DNA of 64,000 nt. Origin: Altererythrobacter sp. H2. Lineage in GTDB: Bacteria; Pseudomonadota; Alphaproteobacteria; Sphingomonadales; Sphingomonadaceae. Both the position numbers and the translations under genes were made by a program. The notes beneath the pieces were generated by a model. The model was not told the origin of the DNA. It did no database searches and saw only the letters and a program-made list of their open reading frames with translations. This document shows, piece by piece, positions 7,110 to 15,318 of this stretch; position 1 is the stretch's first letter; the number at the start of each line of letters is the position of its first letter. The stretch lies in contig NZ_CP141285.1 of assembly GCF_035319885.1 (NCBI RefSeq), forward strand, positions 372,001-436,000. Reading direction: 5' to 3'.

Positions 7110-8138
7110 TTATTCTGAAAGGCGCGCCGGGCTTGCCGGGCGCGCCTTTTGCGTGTCCGCCGGCCGCGTGTCGGGTGTCCAGCGCAGGCGGTAGAGCAGG
7201 GTCCGCTGCAGCGCGGCGCCATTGTCGTCCGAGATCAGCCACAGCGTCAGAGCGCCATCCGCGCGCGGCTCCACCGCCAGACCTTCGAAATTGTCGGTCG
7301 GCAGGTCCAGACCGAAGCGCGCCACTTCCACGCCCCGCCACTGGCCGCCCGCGCGAATCGCGGCCGGATCAGCGATGAGCAACCGGGCGGAGAAGCGCGG
7401 CGGGATGACACCTTCGATAGCCCGCAGAAGGATCAGCACCCGCCCGTCAGGCAGTGCCGCCATGTCCGTGGCGCGGTATGGCTTTGGCGGGACGAACGCG
7501 AACGATACCGATTCGGCACCATCCACCGGATCGCCCTCGAACAGCAGCGCCGGATAGCCTTCCCCCGCCCACTCCGGTGAGCCCTCACCCAGGATGATAA
7601 AACGCCCGTCGGCGAGGCGGGCCATGGCTTCCGGCCCGCGATTACCGAGCCAGCTTTGCATGCCCTCCGGAAGGATCCGTTCCGGGTCCCGCAGGGACAG
7701 ATCGTGCCTGTCCACGCTGTTGGCCCCCTCGTAGGCAATCCATAGCCGACCGGTCGGCAGATCAATGGTCGCGGCCTCCGCATCGACCTGGCGCTTGTCG
7801 CTGATCGCCTCGCCGCCGATCACGCCGAACTGCGGGTCCGGCCCGTTTCGGCCGGGCGGGGTAAAGCGCAGCCAGCGGCCCCGGTCGCTGACCGCCAGCA
7901 AGGTGCCGTCGGGCAGGGCAACGAGGCCGGAATAGCCGTGGAAATGGCTGTTGGGGCTGGTCAGATGCCACACCCCTTCGATCATGATCTCCCCCGCCTG
8001 CCGGCTGGCCCCTGCCAGTGGTTCCATCCGTAGAATAGGGCGCAGGTCCTCGACCAGGCCCGGCCCGCGCAGCCAGGTGCCGGGCGCCAGGCCAGCGGCA
8101 ATTACTGCCAGCAGGGCGAGCCGAACAGTCCGACGCAT
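7110..8138 (-). CDS. exported esterase-like protein of the phytase family
   Basis: The 342-residue protein starts with a signal or anchor (residues 1-24, MRRTVRLALLAVIAAGLAPG) and continues with a beta-propeller-like sequence. Motifs such as HGYSGLVALPDGTLLAVSDRG, GPEAMARLADGRFIILGE and DNFEGLAVEPR match the Phytase-like (esterase-like activity of phytase) family, found in periplasmic proteins of proteobacteria. The substrate is not known; the family name comes from plant and bacterial phytase neighbours. The last codons coincide with the rpmB terminator hairpin (7119-7148), so the C-terminal residues are partly shaped by that palindrome. It is followed on the same strand-side operon by upstream envelope genes at 8147-9249, only eight bases away. 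Confidence 0.8.
   Translation of the reverse strand: MRRTVRLALLAVIAAGLAPGTWLRGPGLVEDLRPILRMEPLAGASRQAGEIMIEGVWHLTSPNSHFHGYSGLVALPDGTLLAVSDRGRWLRFTPPGRNGPDPQFGVIGGEAISDKRQVDAEAATIDLPTGRLWIAYEGANSVDRHDLSLRDPERILPEGMQSWLGNRGPEAMARLADGRFIILGEGSPEWAGEGYPALLFEGDPVDGAESVSFAFVPPKPYRATDMAALPDGRVLILLRAIEGVIPPRFSARLLIADPAAIRAGGQWRGVEVARFGLDLPTDNFEGLAVEPRADGALTLWLISDDNGAALQRTLLYRLRWTPDTRPADTQKARPASPARLSE
7119..7148 (+). terminator. bidirectional-type intrinsic terminator after rpmB
   Basis: A 10-bp perfect inverted repeat (7119-7128 with 7139-7148, loop of 10) ends in TTTTG on the plus strand and in TTTCAG on the minus strand. It follows rpmB by 17 bases. It lies entirely inside the 3' coding end of the convergent phytase-like gene, whose stop is at 7110-7112. 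Confidence 0.8.
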
Positions 8139-8146
8139 CGCGTTGG

Positions 8147-9049
8147 TCAGTTCATCGGGCCAGTGAACAGTAGCGGATCAAGCCGTGCGTCGCGCCACTT
8201 GAGGCCCCAGTGGAGGTGCGGCCCGGTGGTTCGCCCGGTCGCACCGATATTGCCGATGTACTGGCCCTGGCGCACCACGTCGCCCTCGCGCACCGCCAGC
8301 TTCGAGCAGTGCAGGAATGCGCTGTTGAGGCCGTTGCCGTGGTCGATGATCAGCAGATGTCCTTCGAGGCTGAACGGCGTTTGCGCCGCCAGCGTAACCA
8401 CGCCGTCAGCCGGGGCGACGAACGGCGTGCCGCTGGTGCCGGTGGCGATGTCGATCCCCGAATGGTAGCTGGCCGGCTCGCCCTTGTAGATGCGCTGCGA
8501 GCCGAACCGGCCGGAGATCCGCCCCTTGAGCGGCCAGATGAACTGCTGGCGCCAACCCGCTACATCGTGGTCGATGCTGCGGGCGGCGTTGATCCGGGCC
8601 AGCTCCGGCCGGCGGCGCTCCATGAATGCCTCGGTTGCTCCGCCCGGCCGGCGAGCGACATTGACATGCTCGATCCGCCACTCGCGCGGGGATACGCTCA
8701 GGCTCTCGGTGACGGAACGGCCGTCGGCAAGCTGCGCCACCAGCACGCCCGGCCCGGTGGCATCGCGGTCGAACGCGGCAAAGAAGGTGCCGTCAGGAGC
8801 GAGCGGCAGCTTGCGGCCATCGAAGCGGAGCTCGACCGTTCCGGCCGGCGCGATGCCGCGCAACCAGCCGCCCTGGGTGCGCTCCCCTTCGAGCCGGGTG
8901 AACCCGGGGGCAGGCCGGTCAGGAAAGGCCGGTTTGGTCACGCCTGCTGGCGTTTCACTGGCGGGGACCACGGAGGTTTCGCTGCGGGCGCTGCCGCATC
9001 CGACCAGCGCGGCAAGCAACAGCAAGGCGGGAAATGCGCGCGTCGCCAT
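8147..9049 (-). CDS. M23-family peptidase lipoprotein (LytM-type)
   Basis: The start at ATG 9049 gives a 300-residue lipoprotein precursor: hydrophobic signal ending in LVGC with the lipidated cysteine C18. The C-terminal LytM/peptidase M23 domain is clear, with HSGIDIATGTSGTPFVAPADG carrying the first zinc histidine and aspartate, and GPHLHWGLKW carrying the later histidines. Such proteins cut peptidoglycan cross-links or act as activators of amidases; all metal ligands seem present here, so it may be active. The start overlaps the DUF2093 stop (ATGA), so translation is coupled, and the phytase-like gene follows eight bases downstream. The longer reading from 9118 lies within the DUF2093 gene and is rejected. 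Confidence 0.9.
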   Translation of the reverse strand: MATRAFPALLLLAALVGCGSARSETSVVPASETPAGVTKPAFPDRPAPGFTRLEGERTQGGWLRGIAPAGTVELRFDGRKLPLAPDGTFFAAFDRDATGPGVLVAQLADGRSVTESLSVSPREWRIEHVNVARRPGGATEAFMERRRPELARINAARSIDHDVAGWRQQFIWPLKGRISGRFGSQRIYKGEPASYHSGIDIATGTSGTPFVAPADGVVTLAAQTPFSLEGHLLIIDHGNGLNSAFLHCSKLAVREGDVVRQGQYIGNIGATGRTTGPHLHWGLKWRDARLDPLLFTGPMN

Positions 9050-9249
9050 CAGCTTTCGAGAAACCGCCGGGTGGCGATTTCGGGCGTGGCATAGGCTTCC
9101 TGCCGGTCGACTGACCAATAGCGCAGCTCTTCCAGCGGAATCACCGCGCCGCTGACTGCGCAGCGCACGTGTTGCCCATGGCGCAGCACCCGGAACCCGC
9201 TCGGTCCGTAGTGCAACTTCGCCTCGCTATTGCCTCGATTCATCAACAT
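9049..9249 (-). CDS. DUF2093 family protein
   Basis: This short protein of 66 residues has the conserved features of DUF2093: an N-terminal AKLHYGPSGFRVLRHGQHVRCAVSG and the end IPLEELRYWSVDRQEAYA. The family is nearly confined to alphaproteobacteria and its function is unknown; the aromatic and cysteine pattern looks like a small beta-rich fold. AGGA seven bases before ATG 9249 supports this start, although ATG 9243 is possible. It precedes and overlaps the M23 lipoprotein gene. Confidence 0.85.
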   Translation of the reverse strand: MLMNRGNSEAKLHYGPSGFRVLRHGQHVRCAVSGAVIPLEELRYWSVDRQEAYATPEIATRRFLES

Positions 9250-9272
9250 CCTGCGTTCCTAGCAGAGCCGGT

Positions 9273-10778
9273 TCAGCCGAACAAATCATCCTGCCGTGGC
9301 GGGGTGCCTTCCGGTTTCCGCTTTGCCCTGACCGGTTCCGTCTTCGCAGATGCCGGTTTGACCGGGCCTGAACCCGATGGCGAATCGGCTGGCATGACAG
9401 CCAGCGCGCCATCGGCAAAGGCAAGCTCCAGCCGGGCTTGTGCGGCGGCGGTGGCCCGATCGCGCACCAGCCTGCCCTCGCTATCGCGCACCAGCACGAA
9501 GCCGCGCTTGATCGGGGCCGTGGGATCAAGCGAGGCAAGCAGACGTCCGGTTCCCCCAAGCCGCTCAGCATCCCGGCCAAGGCGCTGGGTCAGCAGGGCA
9601 GGTGCCAGGCGAACACGGGCAAGCGCGTCGCGCGCGTCGCGGGCCGCCCGTTCCAGCGTGGCAGGCGCCAGCCGCAGCGCGCCGAGCCGCTCGCGCCCGC
9701 GCGCTGCCCGGTCGCCCAGCGCGCGGCGCAGGCGCTCGGACAGATCATCGAGCCGCTGGGCTTGCGGTTGCAGCAGCGCCTGCGGTGCGGGCAATCGCCG
9801 GGCCCGCACCTCCAGCCGCTCGCGCCCCAGCTGGACCGGGCGCAGGATCGCGCGCTGCTGGCGAGCGCGTAAGTCAGCCAGGGTGGCGGCCAGTTCCGCC
9901 CGGACCGGAACCGCCATTTCGGCGGCCGCTGTGGGTGTGGGCGCGCGCCGGTCAGCGGCGAAATCGCAGAGCGTGGTGTCGGTCTCGTGCCCGACCGCGC
10001 TGATGACCGGGATCGGTGATGCGGCGACCGCGCGCACCACTGCTTCCTCGTTGAAGCTCCACAGGTCCTCGATCGAGCCGCCCCCGCGTGCGACGATCAG
10101 CAGGTCGGGGCGCGGCACGCCACCGAGTTCGGGGCCGCCCTCGGGTATCGCGCCGAAGCCGCGCACGGCCGCAGCGACCTGTTCGGCGGCACCCTGCCCC
10201 TGGACCAGCACCGGCCAGACCAGCACGTGGCTGGGAAACCGGTCGGCGAGCCGGTGGAGGATATCGCGGATGACCGCGCCGGTCGGGCTGGTCACCACGC
10301 CGATCACGCGCGGCAGGAAAGGCAGGGCGCGCTTGCGGGATTCGTCGAACAGCCCTTCGGCGCCGAGCCGCTGGCGGGTCTTCTCCAGCAGCGCCAGCAG
10401 CGCGCCTTCGCCCGCGATTTCCATCGTTTCGATCACGATCTGGTATTTCGACCGGCCCGGATAGGTCGTCAGCTTGCCACTGGCGACCACTTCGATCCCG
10501 TCTTCGGGCAGGAACGAGAGCCGCCGCGCCCCGCCGCGCCACATTACCCCGTCGAGCACCGCATTTTCGTCTTTCAGGCAGCAGTAGAGGTGGCCCGAAG
10601 CCGCCCGCTTCACGCCTGACAGCTCGCCGCGCAGGCGCACGAAACCGAACCGGTCTTCCACCGTGCGCTTCAACTTCTGCGATAGCTCGGTGACGGTAAG
10701 CGGCGCGGCATTGTCCCCTTGCCGCGCGCGCGCTACCAGCCCGCCACTGTCGACGTCATCGGAATCGGAAGCGGCCAT
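9273..10778 (-). CDS. xseA: exodeoxyribonuclease VII large subunit
   Basis: XseA with XseB degrades single-stranded DNA to oligonucleotides. The 501-residue product from ATG 10778 has the N-terminal OB fold (about residues 25-125, [19 protein letters not shown] and VRLRGELSG) and the catalytic domain, with [38 protein letters not shown] and [16 protein letters not shown] as signatures. A long arginine/alanine-rich coiled region (about 300-440) follows, as usual for this family. ATG 10778 overlaps the purD ATG on the other strand by two bases; ATG 10784 is an alternative. The small subunit gene is not in the window. Confidence 0.95.
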   Translation of the reverse strand: MAASDSDDVDSGGLVARARQGDNAAPLTVTELSQKLKRTVEDRFGFVRLRGELSGVKRAASGHLYCCLKDENAVLDGVMWRGGARRLSFLPEDGIEVVASGKLTTYPGRSKYQIVIETMEIAGEGALLALLEKTRQRLGAEGLFDESRKRALPFLPRVIGVVTSPTGAVIRDILHRLADRFPSHVLVWPVLVQGQGAAEQVAAAVRGFGAIPEGGPELGGVPRPDLLIVARGGGSIEDLWSFNEEAVVRAVAASPIPVISAVGHETDTTLCDFAADRRAPTPTAAAEMAVPVRAELAATLADLRARQQRAILRPVQLGRERLEVRARRLPAPQALLQPQAQRLDDLSERLRRALGDRAARGRERLGALRLAPATLERAARDARDALARVRLAPALLTQRLGRDAERLGGTGRLLASLDPTAPIKRGFVLVRDSEGRLVRDRATAAAQARLELAFADGALAVMPADSPSGSGPVKPASAKTEPVRAKRKPEGTPPRQDDLFG

Positions 10779-12078
10779 GAACATCCTTCTGCTGGGCTCG
10801 GGCGGGCGCGAACATGCGCTGGCGTGGAAGCTGGCGCAATCCCGCCTGCTGGCTGGCACTGAGGATAAGCTCTATGCTGCCCCGGGCAACCCCGGGATCG
10901 CGGACCATGCAACGTGCGTGGCGCTTGATGTGACCGACCATGGCGGTGTGATTGCCTTCTGCGAAGAGCACCGGATCGGCCTGGTCGTGGTCGGGCCGGA
11001 AGCGCCGCTGGTGGACGGGCTGGCCGATTCGCTCCGCGGCGAAGGCATTGCCGTGTTCGGTCCTTCCCGCGCTGCGGCGCAGCTGGAAGGAAGCAAGGGC
11101 TTCACCAAGGACCTGTGCCAGCGGGCCGGCATCCCCACGGCCGGGTATGTCCGCACCGCCTCGCTCGAAGAGGCCCGCCGCGCGCTGGGCGGTTTTGCGC
11201 CCCCCTATGTTCTCAAGGCCGACGGGCTGGCTGCGGGCAAGGGCGTGGTCATCGCTGACACGCGCGAGGAGGCCGAGGCAGCCCTGGCGGACATGTTCGG
11301 CGGCCAGTTCGGTGCCGCGGGTGCTGAGGTGGTGATCGAGGAGTTCATGGCGGGCGAGGAAGCGAGCTTCTTTGCCCTGACCGACGGCGCAACCGTGCTT
11401 CCGTTCGGCAGCGCGCAGGATCACAAGCGGGTGGGCGATGGTGATACCGGCCCCAATACCGGCGGGATGGGCGCCTACAGCCCGGCGCGGGTGCTCACCC
11501 CCACTCTCCACGGCGAAGTGCTGGAACGGATCATCCTGCCCACGGTGAGGACCATGGCGGAAGAAGGCACCCCCTATTCCGGCGTGCTGTTCGCCGGACT
11601 GATGCTGACCGACCAGGGCCCCAAGCTGATCGAATACAACTGCCGCTTCGGCGATCCCGAATGCCAGGTGCTGATGATGCGGCTGGAAAGCGATCTGGGC
11701 GAACTGATGTACGCCTGCGCCACCAATGCCCTGGCGAGCCAGCCGCCGGTCCGGCGCTCACGCCAGACCGCGCTGACCGTGGTGATGGCAGCGAGCGGCT
11801 ATCCCGGCACGCCGGACAAGGGCGGGCAGATCGACCTGGATGCAGCCGAGACGGACGGGGCGAAGGTTTTTCACGCCGGCACTGCCCTTGATGAGCAGGG
11901 TGCGTTGGTCGCCAGCGGCGGGCGGGTCCTCAGCGTGACGGCAACGGGCAGCACGGTGACCGAGGCGCAGGCTGCGGCCTATGCCGCCGTCGACAAAATC
12001 GATTTCAAAAGCGGATTTTGCCGGCGCGATATCGGCTGGCGGGAAGTGGCGCGGGAACTGGCCGGGGAAGCGGGCTGA
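10777..12078 (+). CDS. purD: phosphoribosylamine-glycine ligase (GAR synthetase)
   Basis: PurD joins phosphoribosylamine and glycine using ATP, the second step of purine synthesis. The 433-residue protein starts at ATG 10777, giving the family-typical [19 protein letters not shown]. An ATP-grasp core follows with [36 protein letters not shown], and [24 protein letters not shown] carries metal ligands near the end of the grasp domain. The start overlaps that of xseA head to head, so promoter and ribosome binding site must lie in xseA coding sequence. Confidence 0.97.
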   Translation: MNILLLGSGGREHALAWKLAQSRLLAGTEDKLYAAPGNPGIADHATCVALDVTDHGGVIAFCEEHRIGLVVVGPEAPLVDGLADSLRGEGIAVFGPSRAAAQLEGSKGFTKDLCQRAGIPTAGYVRTASLEEARRALGGFAPPYVLKADGLAAGKGVVIADTREEAEAALADMFGGQFGAAGAEVVIEEFMAGEEASFFALTDGATVLPFGSAQDHKRVGDGDTGPNTGGMGAYSPARVLTPTLHGEVLERIILPTVRTMAEEGTPYSGVLFAGLMLTDQGPKLIEYNCRFGDPECQVLMMRLESDLGELMYACATNALASQPPVRRSRQTALTVVMAASGYPGTPDKGGQIDLDAAETDGAKVFHAGTALDEQGALVASGGRVLSVTATGSTVTEAQAAAYAAVDKIDFKSGFCRRDIGWREVARELAGEAG

Positions 12079-12081
12079 GGA

Positions 12082-12483
12082 TCAGCCGTCCGCCTTGCGG
12101 TACGGCACGAAGTCCTCGAGGAAGACGACCCCAGTGAAGAAATTGCCGGTCCGGTCATGCGTGGTCACATTGTCAAGTTTGCACAGCTGGCCGGAACTGC
12201 CGTACTTTCGGATGACCAGATAATCGTTGTCATCCAGGCTGTCCGGGTTGCGGGTGCGATTGACCCACAGAGTCTTGCCCTGGCGATAGACCAGCGCGGT
12301 GCCGTCGATGACCTGCAGGTTGCCGCTGCCGAAGGTGTTGATGCAGCGTTCCGGCTCACCTGCAACGCGGCCTTCGAGCATTTTCGCAAGTTTGATCTCG
12401 CCCTTGCTCGGAGCTGGCGCTTCTTCCGCCGAGGCGGGCATGGCCAGCACGGCAAGAGCGGCGAACGGCATCAAGAACTTCAT
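12082..12483 (-). CDS. small exported protein of unknown function
   Basis: The 133-residue product has a clear signal peptide (MKFLMPFAALAVLAMPASA) and a good ribosome binding site (GGAGG) before ATG 12483. The mature part has two cysteines (in ERCINTFG and GQLCKLDN) that could form a disulfide. It contains segments such as IDGTALVYRQGKTLWVNR and FVPYRKAD that resemble small periplasmic proteins seen in sphingomonads, but I cannot name a family. It is convergent with purD, with three bases between the stops. Confidence 0.75.
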   Translation of the reverse strand: MKFLMPFAALAVLAMPASAEEAPAPSKGEIKLAKMLEGRVAGEPERCINTFGSGNLQVIDGTALVYRQGKTLWVNRTRNPDSLDDNDYLVIRKYGSSGQLCKLDNVTTHDRTGNFFTGVVFLEDFVPYRKADG

Positions 12484-12541
12484 CGGTCAGCCTCCTGTCT
12501 GCAAGCGGTCAGTATCACCCGGAGATGAATCGGCCCGCCAT

Positions 12542-12553
12542 GATGATATCATC
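12542..12553. repeat. 12-bp perfect palindrome GATGATATCATC
   Basis: A perfect 12-bp palindrome lies in the 118-bp gap between lptA and the small exported protein gene, just upstream of the latter on the minus strand. It is AT-richer than the surroundings and could be an operator. No regulator can be assigned. Confidence 0.4.
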
Positions 12554-12601
12554 GCCGGTATGCGATGAACCATCGATGACCGTTCGGCCGAAACTGCAAA
12601 C

Positions 12602-13156
12602 TCAGTCCTGCGGGACCCGGAAGGTGCCCGATACACGCCCGCTGCTGGAGCCTGGCCCCTCGCCGGTCACACCGGACGAGCCCGAAGCGCGCCCGTCCAC
12701 GCTGGAAAACCCGGTCCTCAGGTCGATCACCAGCCGCCCGCCGTTGAGCGTATCACCGCCGCGGCGCAGGCGGACATTGCCCGCCATGGTGATGATCCGC
12801 CGGTTGAAGTCGTAAACGGCCACGTCGCCGCTGGCGGCCTCATCGGCCCGGGTGACCTGGACTCCGCCGGTGGCCGTAATCCGCTGGATGCCGAGCGAGC
12901 CGGCATCCGAATAGTTGACGATCGTCCGCGCCGAGCGAACGCGCAGGCCGGCCTGCTGAATATCGACGCTGCCGGACAGGACCACGCGGTTCTGCCGGTC
13001 CTGCAACTCGATCCGGTCAGCCGCATAGGATACAGGTGCGTTGGAATTGTGCCCGGCGATCGCCTGCGCACCCGCCTGCATCCCGGCAAACAGGGCCAGC
13101 CCCCCGGCAAAACCGGCCAGTGCCCAGCGGGGCGCGTGCTTCCAGTGCGTGTTCAT
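12602..13156 (-). CDS. lptA: LptA-like periplasmic LPS transport protein
   Basis: LptA forms the periplasmic bridge that carries lipopolysaccharide from the LptB2FGC complex to LptD. The 184-residue protein has a signal peptide up to about residue 32 and an OstA/LptA beta-jellyroll core: YAADRIELQDRQNRVVLSGSVDI, then repeats ending AVYDFNRRIITMAGNVRLRRG. The C-terminus is serine/glycine-rich. Start ATG 13156 overlaps the lptC stop (ATGA). The usual third gene lptB does not follow; the next gene is an unrelated exported protein. lptF and lptG occur elsewhere in the window (43357-45698). Confidence 0.88.
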   Translation of the reverse strand: MNTHWKHAPRWALAGFAGGLALFAGMQAGAQAIAGHNSNAPVSYAADRIELQDRQNRVVLSGSVDIQQAGLRVRSARTIVNYSDAGSLGIQRITATGGVQVTRADEAASGDVAVYDFNRRIITMAGNVRLRRGGDTLNGGRLVIDLRTGFSSVDGRASGSSGVTGEGPGSSSGRVSGTFRVPQD

Positions 13157-13821
13157 TGCGGCATCCTCAGTTGCCCCGGCACCATGCGCAGCCGCGCATT
13201 GCCGTCAAGCGTGATGGTTCGTTCCGACAGGTCTGCGGCCAAGCGGTCGGCGGAAAAGGTGCCCGCCGGGATTTCGCCCTCGACACCGCCATCGCCCGTC
13301 ATGCGCTTCGACCTCAGGTCGATCGAGACATCGCGGGCGACCATGCGGTAACCGTCGGCGGCGGTCAGGCGCACTGGCCCGAACACCCGCATGACCTCGC
13401 TTTCGATCGTGTAGGCGCCCGATTCGGCCGAGAGCCTGGCGGGCCCTTCCGCCAGCAAGATCCGCGCGATGAGGTCATACATCCGGACAACCCCCTCGCT
13501 GCTCGATCGCTGGACCGCCTGCCCCGCCTGCAGGGAAAAGGGTCGTCCCTGGTCATCCTGCCCGCGATACATGGCGTTGGCGACGGCGAGGCGCTCGTCG
13601 ATGACCGCCACCTTGTTGCGGTCGAGCAGGAAGCTCACCTCGCCGCGCGGGCTCAGCGGGGTGATGATCATCAGCGCCGCCAGCACGCCCACGCCCATCG
13701 GCAGGGCACGGGCGAGAAAGGCAATCAGCCGATCATGGCGCCCGCCGGGCGCGGCCATGTGCTGCCGCGCACTGCGCAGCGCCCGTGCCTGCTCGGTCTC
13801 GACATGATCCTCGATCACCAT
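13153..13821 (-). CDS. lptC: LptC, LPS export inner-membrane protein
   Basis: LptC is a bitopic protein that receives LPS from LptB2FG and passes it to LptA. The 222-residue product has one membrane segment (about residues 33-54, LARALPMGVGVLAALMIITPL) and a periplasmic OstA-like domain with ANAMYRGQDDQGRPFSLQAG and later beta strands ending in LDGNARLRM. The length is near that of alphaproteobacterial LptC. It overlaps lptA by four bases and lies 40 bases downstream of the RNase D-like gene, so the three may be one transcript. Confidence 0.88.
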   Translation of the reverse strand: MVIEDHVETEQARALRSARQHMAAPGGRHDRLIAFLARALPMGVGVLAALMIITPLSPRGEVSFLLDRNKVAVIDERLAVANAMYRGQDDQGRPFSLQAGQAVQRSSSEGVVRMYDLIARILLAEGPARLSAESGAYTIESEVMRVFGPVRLTAADGYRMVARDVSIDLRSKRMTGDGGVEGEIPAGTFSADRLAADLSERTITLDGNARLRMVPGQLRMPQ

Positions 13822-13860
13822 TGCCTTGCTTTGCCAGCCCTAGTCCTGCCTGCCTCATCC

Positions 13861-14478
13861 TTACATGTGGCTGAAGATATCCTGCTCGGCCCATCCGGCC
13901 AGATCGAGCCGGGCCCGGGTAGGCAGGAAATCGAATGCCGCCTGGGCAAGCTCCGTGCGCCCTTCGCGTGCCAGCCGCTCCACCAGGATGGCGTGCATCC
14001 GGTGGAGGAAGCGCACGTCGCTGGCAGCATAGTCGCGCTGTGCTTCGTTGATCACGGGCGCGCCCCAGTCGCTGGACTGCTGCTGCTTGGAAATGCTTTC
14101 GCCCAGCAGTTCCTCGACCAGGTTCTTGAGCCCGTGCCGGTCGGTATAGGTGCGGGTCAGCTTGCTGGCGATCTTGGTGCAGAATACCGGCGCGGCGGTG
14201 ATGCCGAGATAATGCTCGATCGCGGCCAGGTCGAACCGGGCGAAGTGGAACAGTTTGAGCCGGGCCGGATCGGCCAGCACGGCCCGCAGGTTGGGCGCGG
14301 CATAGTCGCTCCCGACACGGAAGCGGACGAGGTGCTCGTCGCCCTTGCCGTCGCTGATCTGGACCAGACACAGCCGGTCGCGCGCGGTGACCAGACCCAT
14401 TGTTTCGGTATCGACCGCCACCGGGCCGGGTGCGAGCACGCCTTCGGGCAAATCTTCTTCGTGGAAATGTACAGCCAT
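13861..14478 (-). CDS. RNase D-like 3'-5' exonuclease, short form
   Basis: A 205-residue DEDDy exonuclease. Motif I is VDTETMGL (D and E), motif II is HFARFDLAAIE, and motif III is YAASDVRFLHRMH with the tyrosine and aspartate of the DEDDy class. KLTRTYTDRHGLKNLVEELLG is the usual RNase D linker. There is no HRDC domain, so the protein is half the length of classical Rnd; this short form is common in alphaproteobacteria. It probably trims tRNA or other stable RNA ends. It is upstream of lptC on the same strand. Confidence 0.88.
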   Translation of the reverse strand: MAVHFHEEDLPEGVLAPGPVAVDTETMGLVTARDRLCLVQISDGKGDEHLVRFRVGSDYAAPNLRAVLADPARLKLFHFARFDLAAIEHYLGITAAPVFCTKIASKLTRTYTDRHGLKNLVEELLGESISKQQQSSDWGAPVINEAQRDYAASDVRFLHRMHAILVERLAREGRTELAQAAFDFLPTRARLDLAGWAEQDIFSHM

Positions 14479-14558
14479 AGGCCCCAGCCCTTAGGCGCAT
14501 TGGGGATGGGAGGGAAGGCCCGCTGGCCCGGCGGCAGGCGCGCTGGTATCGGCGCGGG

Positions 14559-15242
14559 ATGAGCGATGCCCTTCCTCCATCCTGGCGCGACGCGCTCGGC
14601 CCTGTGCTCGTCACGCCCGAGGCCCGCCGCCTGGGCGGGTGGCTGAAGGCAGAAGAGCAATCGGGCAAGCTGGTCTTCCCGCCGCGCGGCCAGCGGCTGG
14701 CGGCGCTCGCCGCAACGCCGCCTGAAGCGGTGCGGGTGGTGATCCTGGGGCAGGACCCGTACCACGGCCCGGGGCAGGCAATGGGGCTCAGCTTCTCGGT
14801 TCCGCGCGGGGCGGCCGTGCCGCCGTCGCTCGCCAATATCTACAAGGAGCTGGAGAGCGACCTCGGCTTGCCGCGCCCTGGGCACGGTGACCTGAGCGGA
14901 TGGGCCCGGCAGGGCGTGTTGCTGCTCAATGCTACCCTGACGGTGGAGGCGCACAAGGCCGCGAGCCACGCCGGCAAGGGCTGGGAGGCCGTCACCGATG
15001 CCTGCGTGCAGGCGGTTGCTCAGGGCGGCGCTCCATGCGTCTTCATCCTGTGGGGCAGCCACGCCCAGGCCAAGGCTGCGCGGGTGCCGGAAATCGAGGA
15101 TGGCGGGCGGCATCTGGTCATTCGCAGTCCGCATCCAAGCCCGTTGTCTGCCTATCGCGGCTTTTTCGGTTCGCGCCCGTTCAGCCGCGCCAATGCCTTT
15201 CTCGAGCAGCACGGCCGCGGCACAATCGACTGGCGCATCTGA
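14559..15242 (+). CDS. ung: uracil-DNA glycosylase
   Basis: Ung removes uracil from DNA to start base-excision repair. In the 227-residue product D66 of VILGQDPYHGPGQAMGLSF is the catalytic aspartate and H192 of HPSPLSAYRGFFGSRPF is the catalytic histidine of family 1 UDG. FILWGSHAQ with the uracil-binding segment is also present. ATG 14559 gives the normal family length. It is divergent from the RNase D-like gene and is followed by the serine hydrolase gene after about 75 bases. Confidence 0.96.
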   Translation: MSDALPPSWRDALGPVLVTPEARRLGGWLKAEEQSGKLVFPPRGQRLAALAATPPEAVRVVILGQDPYHGPGQAMGLSFSVPRGAAVPPSLANIYKELESDLGLPRPGHGDLSGWARQGVLLLNATLTVEAHKAASHAGKGWEAVTDACVQAVAQGGAPCVFILWGSHAQAKAARVPEIEDGGRHLVIRSPHPSPLSAYRGFFGSRPFSRANAFLEQHGRGTIDWRI

Positions 15243-15318
15243 CCGCAAGGCTGGCATCCCGCAGGTGGCCTTGGCGAAGGCCCAACTTGCTGGCACAATC
15301 TCGGGACAGGGAGGGACG

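Noticed and set aside
13036-14562. 508-codon plus-strand frame opposite lptA, lptC and rnd
   Set aside because: Spans three genes in the opposite direction and has no recognisable motif; composition is typical of a GC-rich shadow.
14998-15318. N-terminal extension of the serine hydrolase into ung
   Set aside because: ATG 15319 has a strong ribosome site and starts a signal peptide; the extension overlaps ung in another frame.
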